Source of the DNA: Streptomyces sp. CB01201
GTDB lineage: Bacteria; Actinomycetota; Actinomycetes; Streptomycetales; Streptomycetaceae
DNA length: 64,000 nt
Direction of reading: 5' to 3'
NCBI RefSeq assembly: GCF_002803085.1
Contig: NZ_NNBJ01000020.1
Coordinates: 62,001-126,000, forward strand
Shown here: positions 32,911-41,297 of the stretch, piece by piece
Layout: each line of letters begins with the position of its first letter
Position numbering within the stretch: position 1 is the first letter of the stretch
Notes under the pieces: generated by a model
Told to the model about the DNA's origin: nothing
The model's input: only the letters and a program-made list of their open reading frames with translations
Databases searched by the model: none
Translations under genes and position numbers: made by a program

Positions 32911-32939
32911 CGGTCCGCCGCCCCCGCGGCGGCGGACCG
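32911..32939 (+). terminator. Hairpin between deacetylase and glycosyltransferase genes
   Basis: A perfect 12-bp stem CGGTCCGCCGCC / GGCGGCGGACCG with loop CCCGC begins 22 bases after the deacetylase stop. It may terminate that transcript or reduce read-through into the downstream genes, giving separate dosing of secreted and cytoplasmic enzymes. Confidence 0.7.
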
Positions 32940-32988
32940 CCGGGCCGCATTCACCACCCACCGCTCTCTTCAGCCGCGGAGCGCATGC

Positions 32989-34527
32989 ATGCACGTACCA
33001 CACCGCGCGCCGCGCTCCGGCGCGGCGCGGGTCACCCTGCTCACCGAGGGCACCTATCCGCACAGCCACGGCGGGGTGAGCGTCTGGTGCGACCAGCTCG
33101 TCACCGGAATGCCCGACATCGACTTCGACATCATCGCGGTCACCGGTACCGGACGCGAAGCCACCGTCTGGGACCTCCCGCCGCACGCCTCCGAGGCCGT
33201 CTCGGTCCCCATGTGGGGCCCGGCGCCCGCAGGTTCGGCCCCGCGCGGCCGACAGGAACGGCGCCTCATGGCAGCCTACGAACGCTTTCTGACCGCCCTG
33301 CTCGACCCCTCGGCCGAGGACGGCTTCGGGCCGGCCCTCTACGAGATGGCCCGGGCCGCCCGCGACGGGCAGCTCAGCCCCGCCCTGCGCGGGGACGCGG
33401 CGATCCGGGTCCTGACCGAGGTGTGGAACCGCCCGGGGCTCGCGGTCCGCGAGGCCCGGCCGACGCTGCACGACGCGGTCACCGCGACCGGGCTCCTGGA
33501 GCACGCGCTGCGGCCGCTCGCCGCGGCCCCGCCGACCCAGGGCGTCTCGCACGCGGTGAGCGGCGGAGTGGCCGTACTACCGGGTCTGGTGGGCGCCGAA
33601 CTCCACGGCGTACCAATGCTGTTGACCGAGCACGGCGTCTATCTGCGCGAGCGCTACCTGGGCTACCGCACCGCCCCCTACCGCTGGCCGGTCAAGGCCG
33701 TGCTGCTCGGCTTCTTCCGGCTGCTCGCCGAGGAAACGTACCGCCGGGCCGCGCTGATCACACCGGGCAACCAGTACAACCGGCTGTGGGAGGAGCAGGG
33801 CGGGGCCGATCCCCAGCTCATACGCACCGTCTACAACGGGGTCGACCCGGCGGCGTTCCCGCCCGCCGGACCGGAACCTTCCGCCCCGACTCTCAGCTGG
33901 GCCGGTCGAGTCGACCCGATCAAGGACCTGGAGACCCTCATCCGCGCCTTCGCCAAGGTGCGGGCCGAGCTGCCCGAGGCCACCCTGCGCCTGTTCGGCG
34001 GCACGCCCCGGGGCGGCGAGGCCTACCGGGAGCGCTGCGAGGCGCTCGCCCAGTCGCTCGACCAGGGCGGGGCGGTCACCTTCGAGGGCCGCGTCGAGGA
34101 CATCAGGGACGCCTACGCCGCGGGCAACGTGGTCATGCTGTCCAGCATCAGCGAGGGGTTCCCGTTCACCCTCATCGAGGCGATGAGCTGCGGCCGGGCC
34201 ACCGTCTCCACGGATGTGGGCGGGGTGCGCGAGGCGGTCGGCGAGACCGGACTCGTGGTGCCGCCGCGCGATCCGGCCGCGATGGCCGCGGCGGCCCTGG
34301 AACTCCTGGGGGACCCGGCTCGCCGGGCCGCGATGGGGGAAGCGGCACGGTTGCGCGTCGTCGAGCAGTTCACGCTGCGCCAGACCGTCGACACCTTCCG
34401 GGCCATCTATCTGGAACTCTCCGCACGCGACCGGCTCGTCCCGGCACGGCGAAGAGCCGGCCACGAGGACGCCACCATGGCACTGCGCCTGGTGAGGGCC
34501 GATGAGCTGAGCCGGGTGGCGGGGTGA
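32989..34527 (+). CDS. PelF-like GT4 glycosyltransferase
   Basis: A 512-residue cytoplasmic glycosyltransferase with the PelF/DUF3492 N-terminus (LLTEGTYPHSHGGVSVWCDQL) and a GT4/GT-B C-terminal half. This half has LSWAGRVDPIKDLETLIRAF, the donor-binding SEGFPFTLIEAMSCG (E-x7-E) and TDVGGVREAVG. PelF polymerises amino-sugar units from UDP-sugars for Pel exopolysaccharide. The stop codon overlaps the next gene start (GTGA), coupling it to the membrane protein. ATG 32989 follows GCGGAG. As polymerase it would need a membrane partner, which the next gene may supply. Confidence 0.9.
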   Translation: MHVPHRAPRSGAARVTLLTEGTYPHSHGGVSVWCDQLVTGMPDIDFDIIAVTGTGREATVWDLPPHASEAVSVPMWGPAPAGSAPRGRQERRLMAAYERFLTALLDPSAEDGFGPALYEMARAARDGQLSPALRGDAAIRVLTEVWNRPGLAVREARPTLHDAVTATGLLEHALRPLAAAPPTQGVSHAVSGGVAVLPGLVGAELHGVPMLLTEHGVYLRERYLGYRTAPYRWPVKAVLLGFFRLLAEETYRRAALITPGNQYNRLWEEQGGADPQLIRTVYNGVDPAAFPPAGPEPSAPTLSWAGRVDPIKDLETLIRAFAKVRAELPEATLRLFGGTPRGGEAYRERCEALAQSLDQGGAVTFEGRVEDIRDAYAAGNVVMLSSISEGFPFTLIEAMSCGRATVSTDVGGVREAVGETGLVVPPRDPAAMAAAALELLGDPARRAAMGEAARLRVVEQFTLRQTVDTFRAIYLELSARDRLVPARRRAGHEDATMALRLVRADELSRVAG

Positions 34528-35912
34528 GCGGGCCCATCCGTCTGGGGCCGCCCGACGGCCGCGACGACACGCTGACGCTGCGGCTCGCCACCGAGTCGAC
34601 GATGACGCTCCGCCTGCCGGGCCGCCGGTCCGCGCGGTGGGGCAAGGACGCGGCGGTGGACCGCCTCGCCGCCGAACTCGCCGAGCAGATAGGGCCCGCC
34701 GTCCACGCCTACGAGGTCGCGGCGGTCCTGGAGTCAGAGGGCCTGACGGCCCAGCAGATCGCGGACGAGTACGGCCACCGCAATCTGTTCGCACTGGCCG
34801 AGGATCTGTACCGGCGGGTGCCGCGCAGCTTCCCCGAGCCGCCCGCGGCCGCCGACCCCTGGAAGCCCGACCCGGTGCGCTGCGGGCTGCGCGGCGCGCT
34901 GTTCGCGCTGCCCGGACTCGCCTATCCCCTCACCGCCCGGCTGTGGCAGAGCGACCGGGCGGTGCTCGCCCTGATCGTGGCCGGTCTGATCTCGTGGGCC
35001 TGGGGGCAGGGGCTCGGCCACCGCGCCTATCTGCGGATGGCCTCGGGCCGGGCCGAGGCGGCCCGCACGCTGATGGCGGGAGCGCCGCTCGGCGCGCTGC
35101 TCGCCTTCGTCACGGGCCTGGCGATCGCGGGGCCGAGCCCGGCCGCGTTCTTCGTGGCGGGCCAGTCCTGCTACCTCGCGGCGGCCGGGATCCTGCTGGT
35201 CCTTGCCCGCGAACGGCTCCTGCTCGGCGCGCTCGCCCCGCTGATGGTGGGGGCCGCCGCGCTGCCGTTCCGGGAACCGGGCGCACCGCTGCGGATCGGG
35301 ATCAGCGTGTTCACGCTCGTCCTGGTGGTCGCGACCGCCGCCTACTGTCTGCGCCAGGCCCTGAAGCTGCAGCCCGCGTCGGCCCCGGTGCGACCGCCGC
35401 TCGCGGCCTCGCTCCCGTACGGTCTGTTCGGGCTCGCGGCGGGGGTGCTGGTGGCCTTCGCCGGACAGCAGCATCCGCTCGCGGTGATCGCGCTGACGCT
35501 CAGCATGGGCCCCGCCGAATGGCTGCTCTACCGCTACCGGGGCCTGTCGGTCGCGGCGCTGCGGGCGACGGCCACCCCGGCCGCCTTCCGCCGGCGCTCT
35601 GCCGCCGTGCTCGGGGGCTGCCTCCTCGTCTACCTGCTGCCGCTGATCCCCGCGGCGCTGCTCACCGGCGCCGAACCCGCGCCCCTGCTCGCGCTCGCCG
35701 CACTGCTGTGGACGGCGCTGCTGCTCCAGGCGTTCGGCATCGCCTGGATCCCGGCCGCCGTCAGCCTCGCGGCGGCGACCGGGATCGCGTCGGCGGCCCT
35801 GGCCGCGCCGCCGCCGGGGCCGCTCACCGAGCTCCTCTGTTGTACGGCCGCCGCCCTGGCCCTGACGGGCACCACCCTGCACCTGCTCGGGCGGCCCACC
35901 GCACACGCCTGA
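34524..35912 (+). CDS. Polytopic membrane protein, candidate polysaccharide exporter
   Basis: A 462-residue protein with a soluble N-terminal part of about 110 residues (AELAEQIGPAVHAYEVAAVLESEGLTAQQIADEYG, helical and HTH-like), followed by about 11-12 hydrophobic helices to the end. I do not recognise the family by sequence. Its translational overlap with the PelF-like gene suggests the role PelG plays in Pel systems, that is, moving the growing polymer through the membrane; fungal Gtb3 likewise combines GT4 and membrane parts. Start GTG 34524 lies within the preceding gene's stop region. Confidence 0.75.
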   Translation: MSGPIRLGPPDGRDDTLTLRLATESTMTLRLPGRRSARWGKDAAVDRLAAELAEQIGPAVHAYEVAAVLESEGLTAQQIADEYGHRNLFALAEDLYRRVPRSFPEPPAAADPWKPDPVRCGLRGALFALPGLAYPLTARLWQSDRAVLALIVAGLISWAWGQGLGHRAYLRMASGRAEAARTLMAGAPLGALLAFVTGLAIAGPSPAAFFVAGQSCYLAAAGILLVLARERLLLGALAPLMVGAAALPFREPGAPLRIGISVFTLVLVVATAAYCLRQALKLQPASAPVRPPLAASLPYGLFGLAAGVLVAFAGQQHPLAVIALTLSMGPAEWLLYRYRGLSVAALRATATPAAFRRRSAAVLGGCLLVYLLPLIPAALLTGAEPAPLLALAALLWTALLLQAFGIAWIPAAVSLAAATGIASAALAAPPPGPLTELLCCTAAALALTGTTLHLLGRPTAHA

Positions 35913-36018
35913 CCCCGGCACCACGGCCCCCGACCGGCGCACCAGCCGGACCAAGGGCCTCACACACCGCACCCGAACGATCACCACACGTACCGAACCA
36001 CCTTGAGAGGAGCGGCAG

Positions 36019-37020
36019 TTGTCCTCCGCACCGCTTGTCGCCGTCACCGGAGCCGAAGGCTTCATCGGATCCCACCTCACCGAGGCCCTCGTCGCCTCGG
36101 GGCACCGGGTCCGCGCGATGGCCCAGTACAACTCGTTCTCGTCCTACGGCTGGCTGGAGACCCTGTCCCCCGACGTCCTGGACCAGGTGGACATCGTCCT
36201 CGGCGATGTCCGCGACCCGGGCTCGGTGCGCGGTCTGGTCGAAGGGGCCGAAGCCGTCTACCACTTGGCTGCCCTGATCGCGATCCCGTATTCCTACCAG
36301 GCCCCGCACAGCTACGTGGACACCAACATCACGGGCACGCTCAACGTCCTGGAGGCGGTCCGCGCCCTCGGCACGCCGCGCCTGGTGCACACCTCGACCA
36401 GCGAGACGTACGGCACCGCGCAGACCGTGCCGATCACCGAGGACCACCCCATCAACACCCAGTCCCCGTACGCCGCTTCGAAGGCCGGCGGGGACCGGCT
36501 CGCGGACAGCTACTTCGCGAGCTTCGCCACTCCGGTGGTCACGCTGCGGCCGTTCAACACCTACGGTCCGCGCCAGTCGATGCGGGCCGTGATCCCCACG
36601 GTGATCGGCCAGGTCGCGGCGGGCGAGCGCACCATCACGCTCGGCGATCTGCGCCCCACCCGGGACTTCACGTTCGCCGCCGACACCGCGCGGGCCTTCC
36701 TCGCGGTCGGCACCGCCCCCGCCGAGCAGGTCGTGGGGCGCACGTTCAACGCCGGTACCGGCACCGAGATCTCGGTCGGGGACCTGGTGCGGCTCATCGG
36801 CAAGGTCATGGGCGCCGAGCTCGACGTCCGCGAGGACGAGCAGCGCATCAGACCCGCCAACTCCGAAGTGATGCGTCTGGTGGCGGACGCGAGCCGGCTC
36901 ACCGAGGCCACCGGCTGGCAGCCGGGGTTCGGCCTGGAGTCGGGCCTTGAGCGGACCGCGGAGTTCTTCCGCGACCCGGGCAACCTCGCGCGTTACAAGA
37001 CCGGCATCTACAACATCTGA
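36019..37020 (+). CDS. LegB-like NDP-sugar 4,6-dehydratase
   Basis: A 333-residue extended SDR of the sugar-nucleotide type. It has Rossmann motif VTGAEGFIGSHLTEAL, then HLAALIAIPYSY, catalytic Thr-Ser in HTSTSETYGTA and the Tyr/Lys pair in SPYAASKAGGD, with RPFNTYGPRQS and DLRPTRDFTF downstream. These segments match the LegB-type (configuration-retaining GlcNAc-nucleotide 4,6-dehydratase) signature more closely than simple 4-epimerases. The product would be a 4-keto-6-deoxy sugar nucleotide for the genes that follow. The start is a rare TTG, decided by GAGAGGAG 7 bases upstream. Confidence 0.85.
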   Translation: MSSAPLVAVTGAEGFIGSHLTEALVASGHRVRAMAQYNSFSSYGWLETLSPDVLDQVDIVLGDVRDPGSVRGLVEGAEAVYHLAALIAIPYSYQAPHSYVDTNITGTLNVLEAVRALGTPRLVHTSTSETYGTAQTVPITEDHPINTQSPYAASKAGGDRLADSYFASFATPVVTLRPFNTYGPRQSMRAVIPTVIGQVAAGERTITLGDLRPTRDFTFAADTARAFLAVGTAPAEQVVGRTFNAGTGTEISVGDLVRLIGKVMGAELDVREDEQRIRPANSEVMRLVADASRLTEATGWQPGFGLESGLERTAEFFRDPGNLARYKTGIYNI

Positions 37021-37051
37021 CTCTGCAGTCCCCACTCTCAGGGAGGCTCCC

Positions 37052-37765
37052 ATGCACGCAGTGATACTCGCCGGAGGCAAGGGCGTCCGGCTGCGGCCGT
37101 ACACCACGGCGCTGCCCAAGCCGCTGGTCCCGATCGGCGACCAGCACGCGATCCTGGAGATCGTGCTGCGCCAGCTCGCGGCGTCCGGGTTCACCAGCTG
37201 CACCATCGCCATCGGCCACCTCGGCCAGATCATCCGCGCCTATGTGGGCGACGGCGAACGCTGGGGCCTGGACATCGACTACAGCACCGAGGAGAGCCCG
37301 CTCGGCACCATCGGCCCGCTGCTGACCATGCGTGACCGGCTGCCGGAATCCTTCCTCGTCATGAACGGGGACATCCTCACCGACCTCGACTACGCGGACG
37401 TGCTCACCCAGCACCGGACCAGCGGGGCACCGCTGACCATCGCCACCTACGCCCGCAAGGTGCACATCGACTTCGGGGTGCTGACCACCGACGACACCAA
37501 GGTGGTGGCCTTCACCGAGAAGCCGAGCATGGACTACCGGGTGTCGATGGGCGTGTACGGCCTGTCGCTCAGCACGCTGGCCACCTACACGCCCGGCCTG
37601 CCGCTGGGCTTCGACGAGCTGGTCCTGGACCTGCTCAAGGCCGAAACCCCGCCGCATGCCTACGCGTTCGACGGCTACTGGCTGGACATCGGACGCCCGG
37701 ACGACTACGACCGGGCCAACGCCGAGTTCACCACGCACCGTTCACTCCTGCTGAAGGGGGCCTGA
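37052..37765 (+). CDS. Sugar-phosphate nucleotidyltransferase
   Basis: A 237-residue NTP-transferase (RmlA/ManC-like core). The nucleotide-binding N-terminus AVILAGGKGVRLRPYT is followed by PKPLVPIGDQ, the metal/sugar site VMNGDILTDLDY and the C-terminal FDGYWLDIGRPDDYDRA. It activates a sugar phosphate to an NDP-sugar, presumably the substrate for the adjacent dehydratase. It lacks the C-terminal left-handed helix of GlmU, so it is not an acetyltransferase fusion. GGGAGG lies 5 bases before ATG 37052. Only 31 bases separate it from the preceding gene. Confidence 0.9.
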   Translation: MHAVILAGGKGVRLRPYTTALPKPLVPIGDQHAILEIVLRQLAASGFTSCTIAIGHLGQIIRAYVGDGERWGLDIDYSTEESPLGTIGPLLTMRDRLPESFLVMNGDILTDLDYADVLTQHRTSGAPLTIATYARKVHIDFGVLTTDDTKVVAFTEKPSMDYRVSMGVYGLSLSTLATYTPGLPLGFDELVLDLLKAETPPHAYAFDGYWLDIGRPDDYDRANAEFTTHRSLLLKGA

Positions 37766-37772
37766 CCGCCCC

Positions 37773-38681
37773 ATGCGCATCCTCGTACTGGGGCACAGCG
37801 GCTACCTGGGCGGCCATGTCGCCCAGGAGTTGCGTGCCCTGCCCGGTGTGCGGTTCTTCGGCGCGGGCCGGGGCCCCACGTCGGACCTCGCCGTGGACCT
37901 CGCCACCGTCCCTCCGGCTCAACTCGCCGAGCAGCTCTTCTCGTTCGCGCCCGACGCGGTCATCAACTGCGCGGGCGCGGTCGGCCCGCAGTCCGTCCCG
38001 CTCGCCGAGATCAACGTCCGGGGCCCCGCCGTGCTGTGCGCGGCCCTGCGCGAGGCGGCCCCGACCGCCCGGCTCGTCCACTTCGGCTCCGCGGCCGAAT
38101 ACGGGCCGAGCGGCATCGGGGAACGCGTGACCGAGCAGACCGCGGCCCGGCCCACCACGCTGTACGGAGCCACGAAGCTGGCCGGCACCTTGGCCGTCAC
38201 CTCGTCGGGTCTGGACGCCGTGGTGCTGCGGATCACCAACCCGGTCGGGCCCGGCGCACCCGCCGCCGGGCTGCCGGGCCGGCTGGCCCGGCAGCTGCGC
38301 GACCTGGGACCCCGGTCCTCGGTACGGCTCGGCGACCTCTCCGCGCACCGCGACTTCGTGGACGCGCGGGACGTCGCGCACGCCGCGGTCCTCGCGGCGA
38401 CCAGCGCCGGCCCGCTGCCCCCGCTTCTCAACGTCTCCCGCGGACAGGCCGTCCCGGTAAGGGAGTTGGTGCACGAGCTGGCCCGCGCGGCCGGGTTCGA
38501 GGGCCATATCGAGGAGAACGCCGAGGGCTCGGCGCGCTCGGCGGACGTGCCCTGGCAGTGTTCCGACCCGACCGCGGCCCGCACCACGCTCGACTGGTCG
38601 CCCCGGCACGACCTCGCCGACTCGGTGTCGGCGCTCTGGGCGGCCGTGAACGCCGAGCCGGACCGGGAACCGGTGCACTGA
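37773..38681 (+). CDS. NDP-sugar reductase/epimerase (SDR)
   Basis: A 302-residue NAD-dependent epimerase/dehydratase-family protein with Rossmann motif LVLGHSGYLGGHVAQ, then FGSAAEYGPSG and the catalytic Tyr-x3-Lys in LYGATKLAG. HRDFVDARDVAHA and an SVSALW C-terminus follow. It resembles RmlD/GDP-4-keto-6-deoxyhexose reductases. It would reduce the 4-keto-6-deoxy product of the dehydratase. It starts 7 bases after the nucleotidyltransferase stop, and its stop overlaps the next ATG (TGATG). Confidence 0.85.
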   Translation: MRILVLGHSGYLGGHVAQELRALPGVRFFGAGRGPTSDLAVDLATVPPAQLAEQLFSFAPDAVINCAGAVGPQSVPLAEINVRGPAVLCAALREAAPTARLVHFGSAAEYGPSGIGERVTEQTAARPTTLYGATKLAGTLAVTSSGLDAVVLRITNPVGPGAPAAGLPGRLARQLRDLGPRSSVRLGDLSAHRDFVDARDVAHAAVLAATSAGPLPPLLNVSRGQAVPVRELVHELARAAGFEGHIEENAEGSARSADVPWQCSDPTAARTTLDWSPRHDLADSVSALWAAVNAEPDREPVH

Positions 38682-39340
38682 TGCTGCTGGTTCCCCTTTA
38701 CGTCCATCCCGCCGAGGATCCGGCCGCCTGGCAGCGGCTCGCCGAGGCGGCGGACGATGTGTACGGGGTGGTGCTGAACGCGGCCGACGGCCCGGGCACC
38801 GCCCCGGATGCCGCATTCACCGGCCCGGTCGAGACACTGCGCTCGGCCGGGGTCCGGGTGCTCGGCTATGTCGACCTGGACTACGGCACCCGGCCGCTGG
38901 CCGACGTGGTCCGGGACATCGACCGCCATCGCGCCTGGTACGGCACGGACGGCTGTTTCTTCGACCGGGCGCCCGCCGACCGCACCGGCCTGCCGTTCGT
39001 GCGGCAGGCGACCCGGGCCGCACGGCGGGCGGGCGCCACGACCCTGGTGCTCAACCCGGGGGTGCATCCCGCGCCCGGCTATCTGCGCCTGGCCGATCTG
39101 GTGGTCACCTTCGAGGGACACTGGTCGACCTATGTGTCCACGTTCTCCCGGCCCGGCTGGGCCGACCGCCAACCACCCGAGCGGCTCTGCCACTTGGTGT
39201 ACGGCGTCCCCGGGGCGCTCCTCGCGCTCGCCCTGCGGACGACGGGGGACCGCGGCGCCGGCGTGTGCTGCGTGGTCGAGCGCGAGCTGCCCAATCCGTG
39301 GGCGGCACTGCCGCCCGTGCTTCCCGGAAAGACACCATGA
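38681..39340 (+). CDS. Spherulin-4 family (GH135-like) glycosidase
   Basis: A 219-residue TIM-barrel-like protein of the Spherulin-4 family, which includes Sph3 (GH135), a hydrolase of galactosaminogalactan. The opening MLLVPLYVHPAEDPAAW and GYVDLDYG are family marks. Candidate catalytic residues are Asp95 in GCFFDR, Asn125 in LNPGVH and Glu145 in VTFEGHW, matching the Asp/Asn/Glu pattern described for Sph3; the residue after the Asp is Arg where many members have Glu. No signal peptide is visible, so it may act inside the cell or during synthesis. Stop and next ATG overlap (ATGA). Confidence 0.85.
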   Translation: MLLVPLYVHPAEDPAAWQRLAEAADDVYGVVLNAADGPGTAPDAAFTGPVETLRSAGVRVLGYVDLDYGTRPLADVVRDIDRHRAWYGTDGCFFDRAPADRTGLPFVRQATRAARRAGATTLVLNPGVHPAPGYLRLADLVVTFEGHWSTYVSTFSRPGWADRQPPERLCHLVYGVPGALLALALRTTGDRGAGVCCVVERELPNPWAALPPVLPGKTP

Positions 39341-40278
39341 ACCGCACCCCGCCCCGCCGTTCGACCGCCCTGCTGTGCACCGCCGTCACCGTGCTGCTGC
39401 TCGCGACCGCCTGCTCGTCCGGCTCCTCCGACGACGACGCGGACGGCCCGGACGACCCCGCCCCGACCTCGACCGGACCCACTCCCCCGCGCTCCCCGGC
39501 ACCCAGCAGGCCGGGCACGCCTTCGCCGGGCACCTCCACCCCGCCCGCGTCGCCCTCGCCGAGCGGCCCGGCGAAGGCGAAGATCTGGCAGCCCAGACCC
39601 GGTACCGCCTGGCAGTGGCAGCTCAACGGCCGGGTGCAGGACGGCCCCGACGTCCCGGTGTACGACATCGACGGCTTCGAGAACACCGCGGCCGACGTCG
39701 CCAAGCTGCACAGCCAGGGCCGCAAGGCGATCTGCTACATCAACGCGGGCGCCTGGGAGAACTTCCGGTCGGACAAGGGCGACTTCCCCGGCTCGGTGCA
39801 GGGCGAGAACAACGGCTGGGAGGGCGAACGCTGGCTCGACATCCGGCAGATCGACGTGCTGCGACCGCTGATGGAGCGCCGCTTCGACATGTGCAAGCAG
39901 AAGGGCTTCGACGGCGTCGAGCCCGACCTGATGGACGGCTACGCCAACAAGACGGGCTTCCCGCTCACGGCGGCGGACCAGCTGGCGTACAACCGCATGC
40001 TCGCGGGGATCGCCCATGCGCGGGGCCTCGCGGTGGGGCTCAAGAACGACCTCCAGCAGATCCCCGAGCTGGTGCCCGACTTCGAGTTCGCGGTCAATGA
40101 ACAGTGTGCGCAGTTCGACGAGTGCGCCAAGCTCACGCCGTTCGTGAAGGCGGACAAGGCGGTGTTCCACGTCGAGTACGAGCTGCCGAACAAGGACTTC
40201 TGTGCCGAGTCCGACAAGCTGGGGCTCTCCTCGATGCGTAAGAACCTCAAGCTGGACGTGTGGCGTCAGCCCTGCTGA
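39337..40278 (+). CDS. GH114 endo-alpha-1,4-polygalactosaminidase lipoprotein
   Basis: A 313-residue lipoprotein: signal peptide with lipobox ATAC (Cys about 22), a Pro/Ser/Thr-rich spacer to about residue 80, then a GH114 barrel. The domain shows WQWQLNGRV, VYDIDGFEN, KAICYINAGAWENFR, the acidic motif GFDGVEPDLMDGY and GLAVGLKND. GH114 includes Ega3 and the PelA hydrolase domain that cut alpha-1,4-galactosamine polymers. Anchoring outside the membrane would place it where nascent polymer emerges. It closes an operon of overlapping genes and is convergent with the AEC transporter. Confidence 0.92.
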   Translation: MNRTPPRRSTALLCTAVTVLLLATACSSGSSDDDADGPDDPAPTSTGPTPPRSPAPSRPGTPSPGTSTPPASPSPSGPAKAKIWQPRPGTAWQWQLNGRVQDGPDVPVYDIDGFENTAADVAKLHSQGRKAICYINAGAWENFRSDKGDFPGSVQGENNGWEGERWLDIRQIDVLRPLMERRFDMCKQKGFDGVEPDLMDGYANKTGFPLTAADQLAYNRMLAGIAHARGLAVGLKNDLQQIPELVPDFEFAVNEQCAQFDECAKLTPFVKADKAVFHVEYELPNKDFCAESDKLGLSSMRKNLKLDVWRQPC

Positions 40279-40291
40279 AGGGGCCGCGCTC

Positions 40292-41215
40292 TCAGCCGAG
40301 CAGGACCGCTGTCAGGGACAGGGTCGCCATCGACAGGAGGGTCGAGAGCAGCACGGTGTCGCGGGGCAGCGCGGCGTCGAGGCGGTATTCGGAAGCGAAG
40401 ACGAAGGCGTTCTGCGCGGTGGGCAGCCCCGCGCAGAGCACCACCGCGAACAGTTCGGGGCCGCCGAGCCCGAAGGCCCACCGTCCCAGCGCATAGGCCA
40501 GGAGCGGCTGGACGGCCGTCTTGAGGGTGACGAGCAGGGTGCGCTCGGCCCGCTCCCCCGGGGCGGCCGCGGTCCGCGCGGTGAGCGACATGCCGAGCGC
40601 GAACAGGGCGGCGGGGACGGCGCCGCCGCCCAGGACGGCGAGCGGCGAGGTCACCTCGGTGGGCAGCCCGAGGCCGAGCGCGGCCACCGCCGCCCCGGCG
40701 GCGGATGCGCCGACCACCGGGTTGCGTAGGGGCAGTTGGAGCATCCTGAGCCATCGCCCGGGTGCGTCACGGCGTACGTCGAGTTCGATGAGGATCAGGA
40801 TCAGCGGCGTGATGAAGAGCATCTGGAAGAGTGCCGCGGCCACGATGAACGAGGTGTCGTGCAGGACGTGCACCGCGACCGGGATCCCGAGGTTGGCCGA
40901 GTTCACATAGGAGGCGCCCATCGCGCCGATCGCCTGCTCGGCCCGCTTGCGCCCGAAGAGGCGTCCGCTCGCCACCAGGCCCGCCGCGAACACGGCGAGC
41001 AGGCTGAGGGCGAAGACCGCGACGCCGGGCTGTGCGAGGTCCCCGGGGCGCGACTTCGCCATCGTCAGGAACAGCAGCGAGGGCATCGCGAAGGTGAACG
41101 CGAAGCGGCCCAGCACCTGTTGGGCCTGGTCGCCCAGCAGGTCGAACCGCCCGGCCGCCCAGCCGAACGCGGTGATGATCCAGATGGGCAGGAATCCGGA
41201 GAAGACCGAGTGCAC
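40292..41215 (-). CDS. AEC-family (auxin efflux carrier-like) transporter
   Basis: A 307-residue membrane protein with about ten helices in two halves. It shows FLPIWIITAFGWAAGRF at the N-terminus, the central YVNSANLGIPVA motif with the conserved Asn residues, and GLPTAQNAFVFA near the C-terminus. Bacterial AEC proteins move organic acids such as malate or malonate. The GTG at 41215 lacks a good ribosome site. Only 13 bases separate its stop from the GH114 stop. Confidence 0.9.
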   Translation of the reverse strand: MHSVFSGFLPIWIITAFGWAAGRFDLLGDQAQQVLGRFAFTFAMPSLLFLTMAKSRPGDLAQPGVAVFALSLLAVFAAGLVASGRLFGRKRAEQAIGAMGASYVNSANLGIPVAVHVLHDTSFIVAAALFQMLFITPLILILIELDVRRDAPGRWLRMLQLPLRNPVVGASAAGAAVAALGLGLPTEVTSPLAVLGGGAVPAALFALGMSLTARTAAAPGERAERTLLVTLKTAVQPLLAYALGRWAFGLGGPELFAVVLCAGLPTAQNAFVFASEYRLDAALPRDTVLLSTLLSMATLSLTAVLLG

Positions 41216-41297
41216 CGGGTCAAGGATGCCCGAACGGTGTCCGGTCCCCGCCGTCGGGGTACCGCTGACCGGACACGCGTCCCCGGCCGGTCAGACC

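Noticed and set aside
30552..32957. 800-codon antisense frame across the deacetylase gene
   Set aside because: No recognisable protein sequence and no start signals; covered by the well-supported deacetylase.
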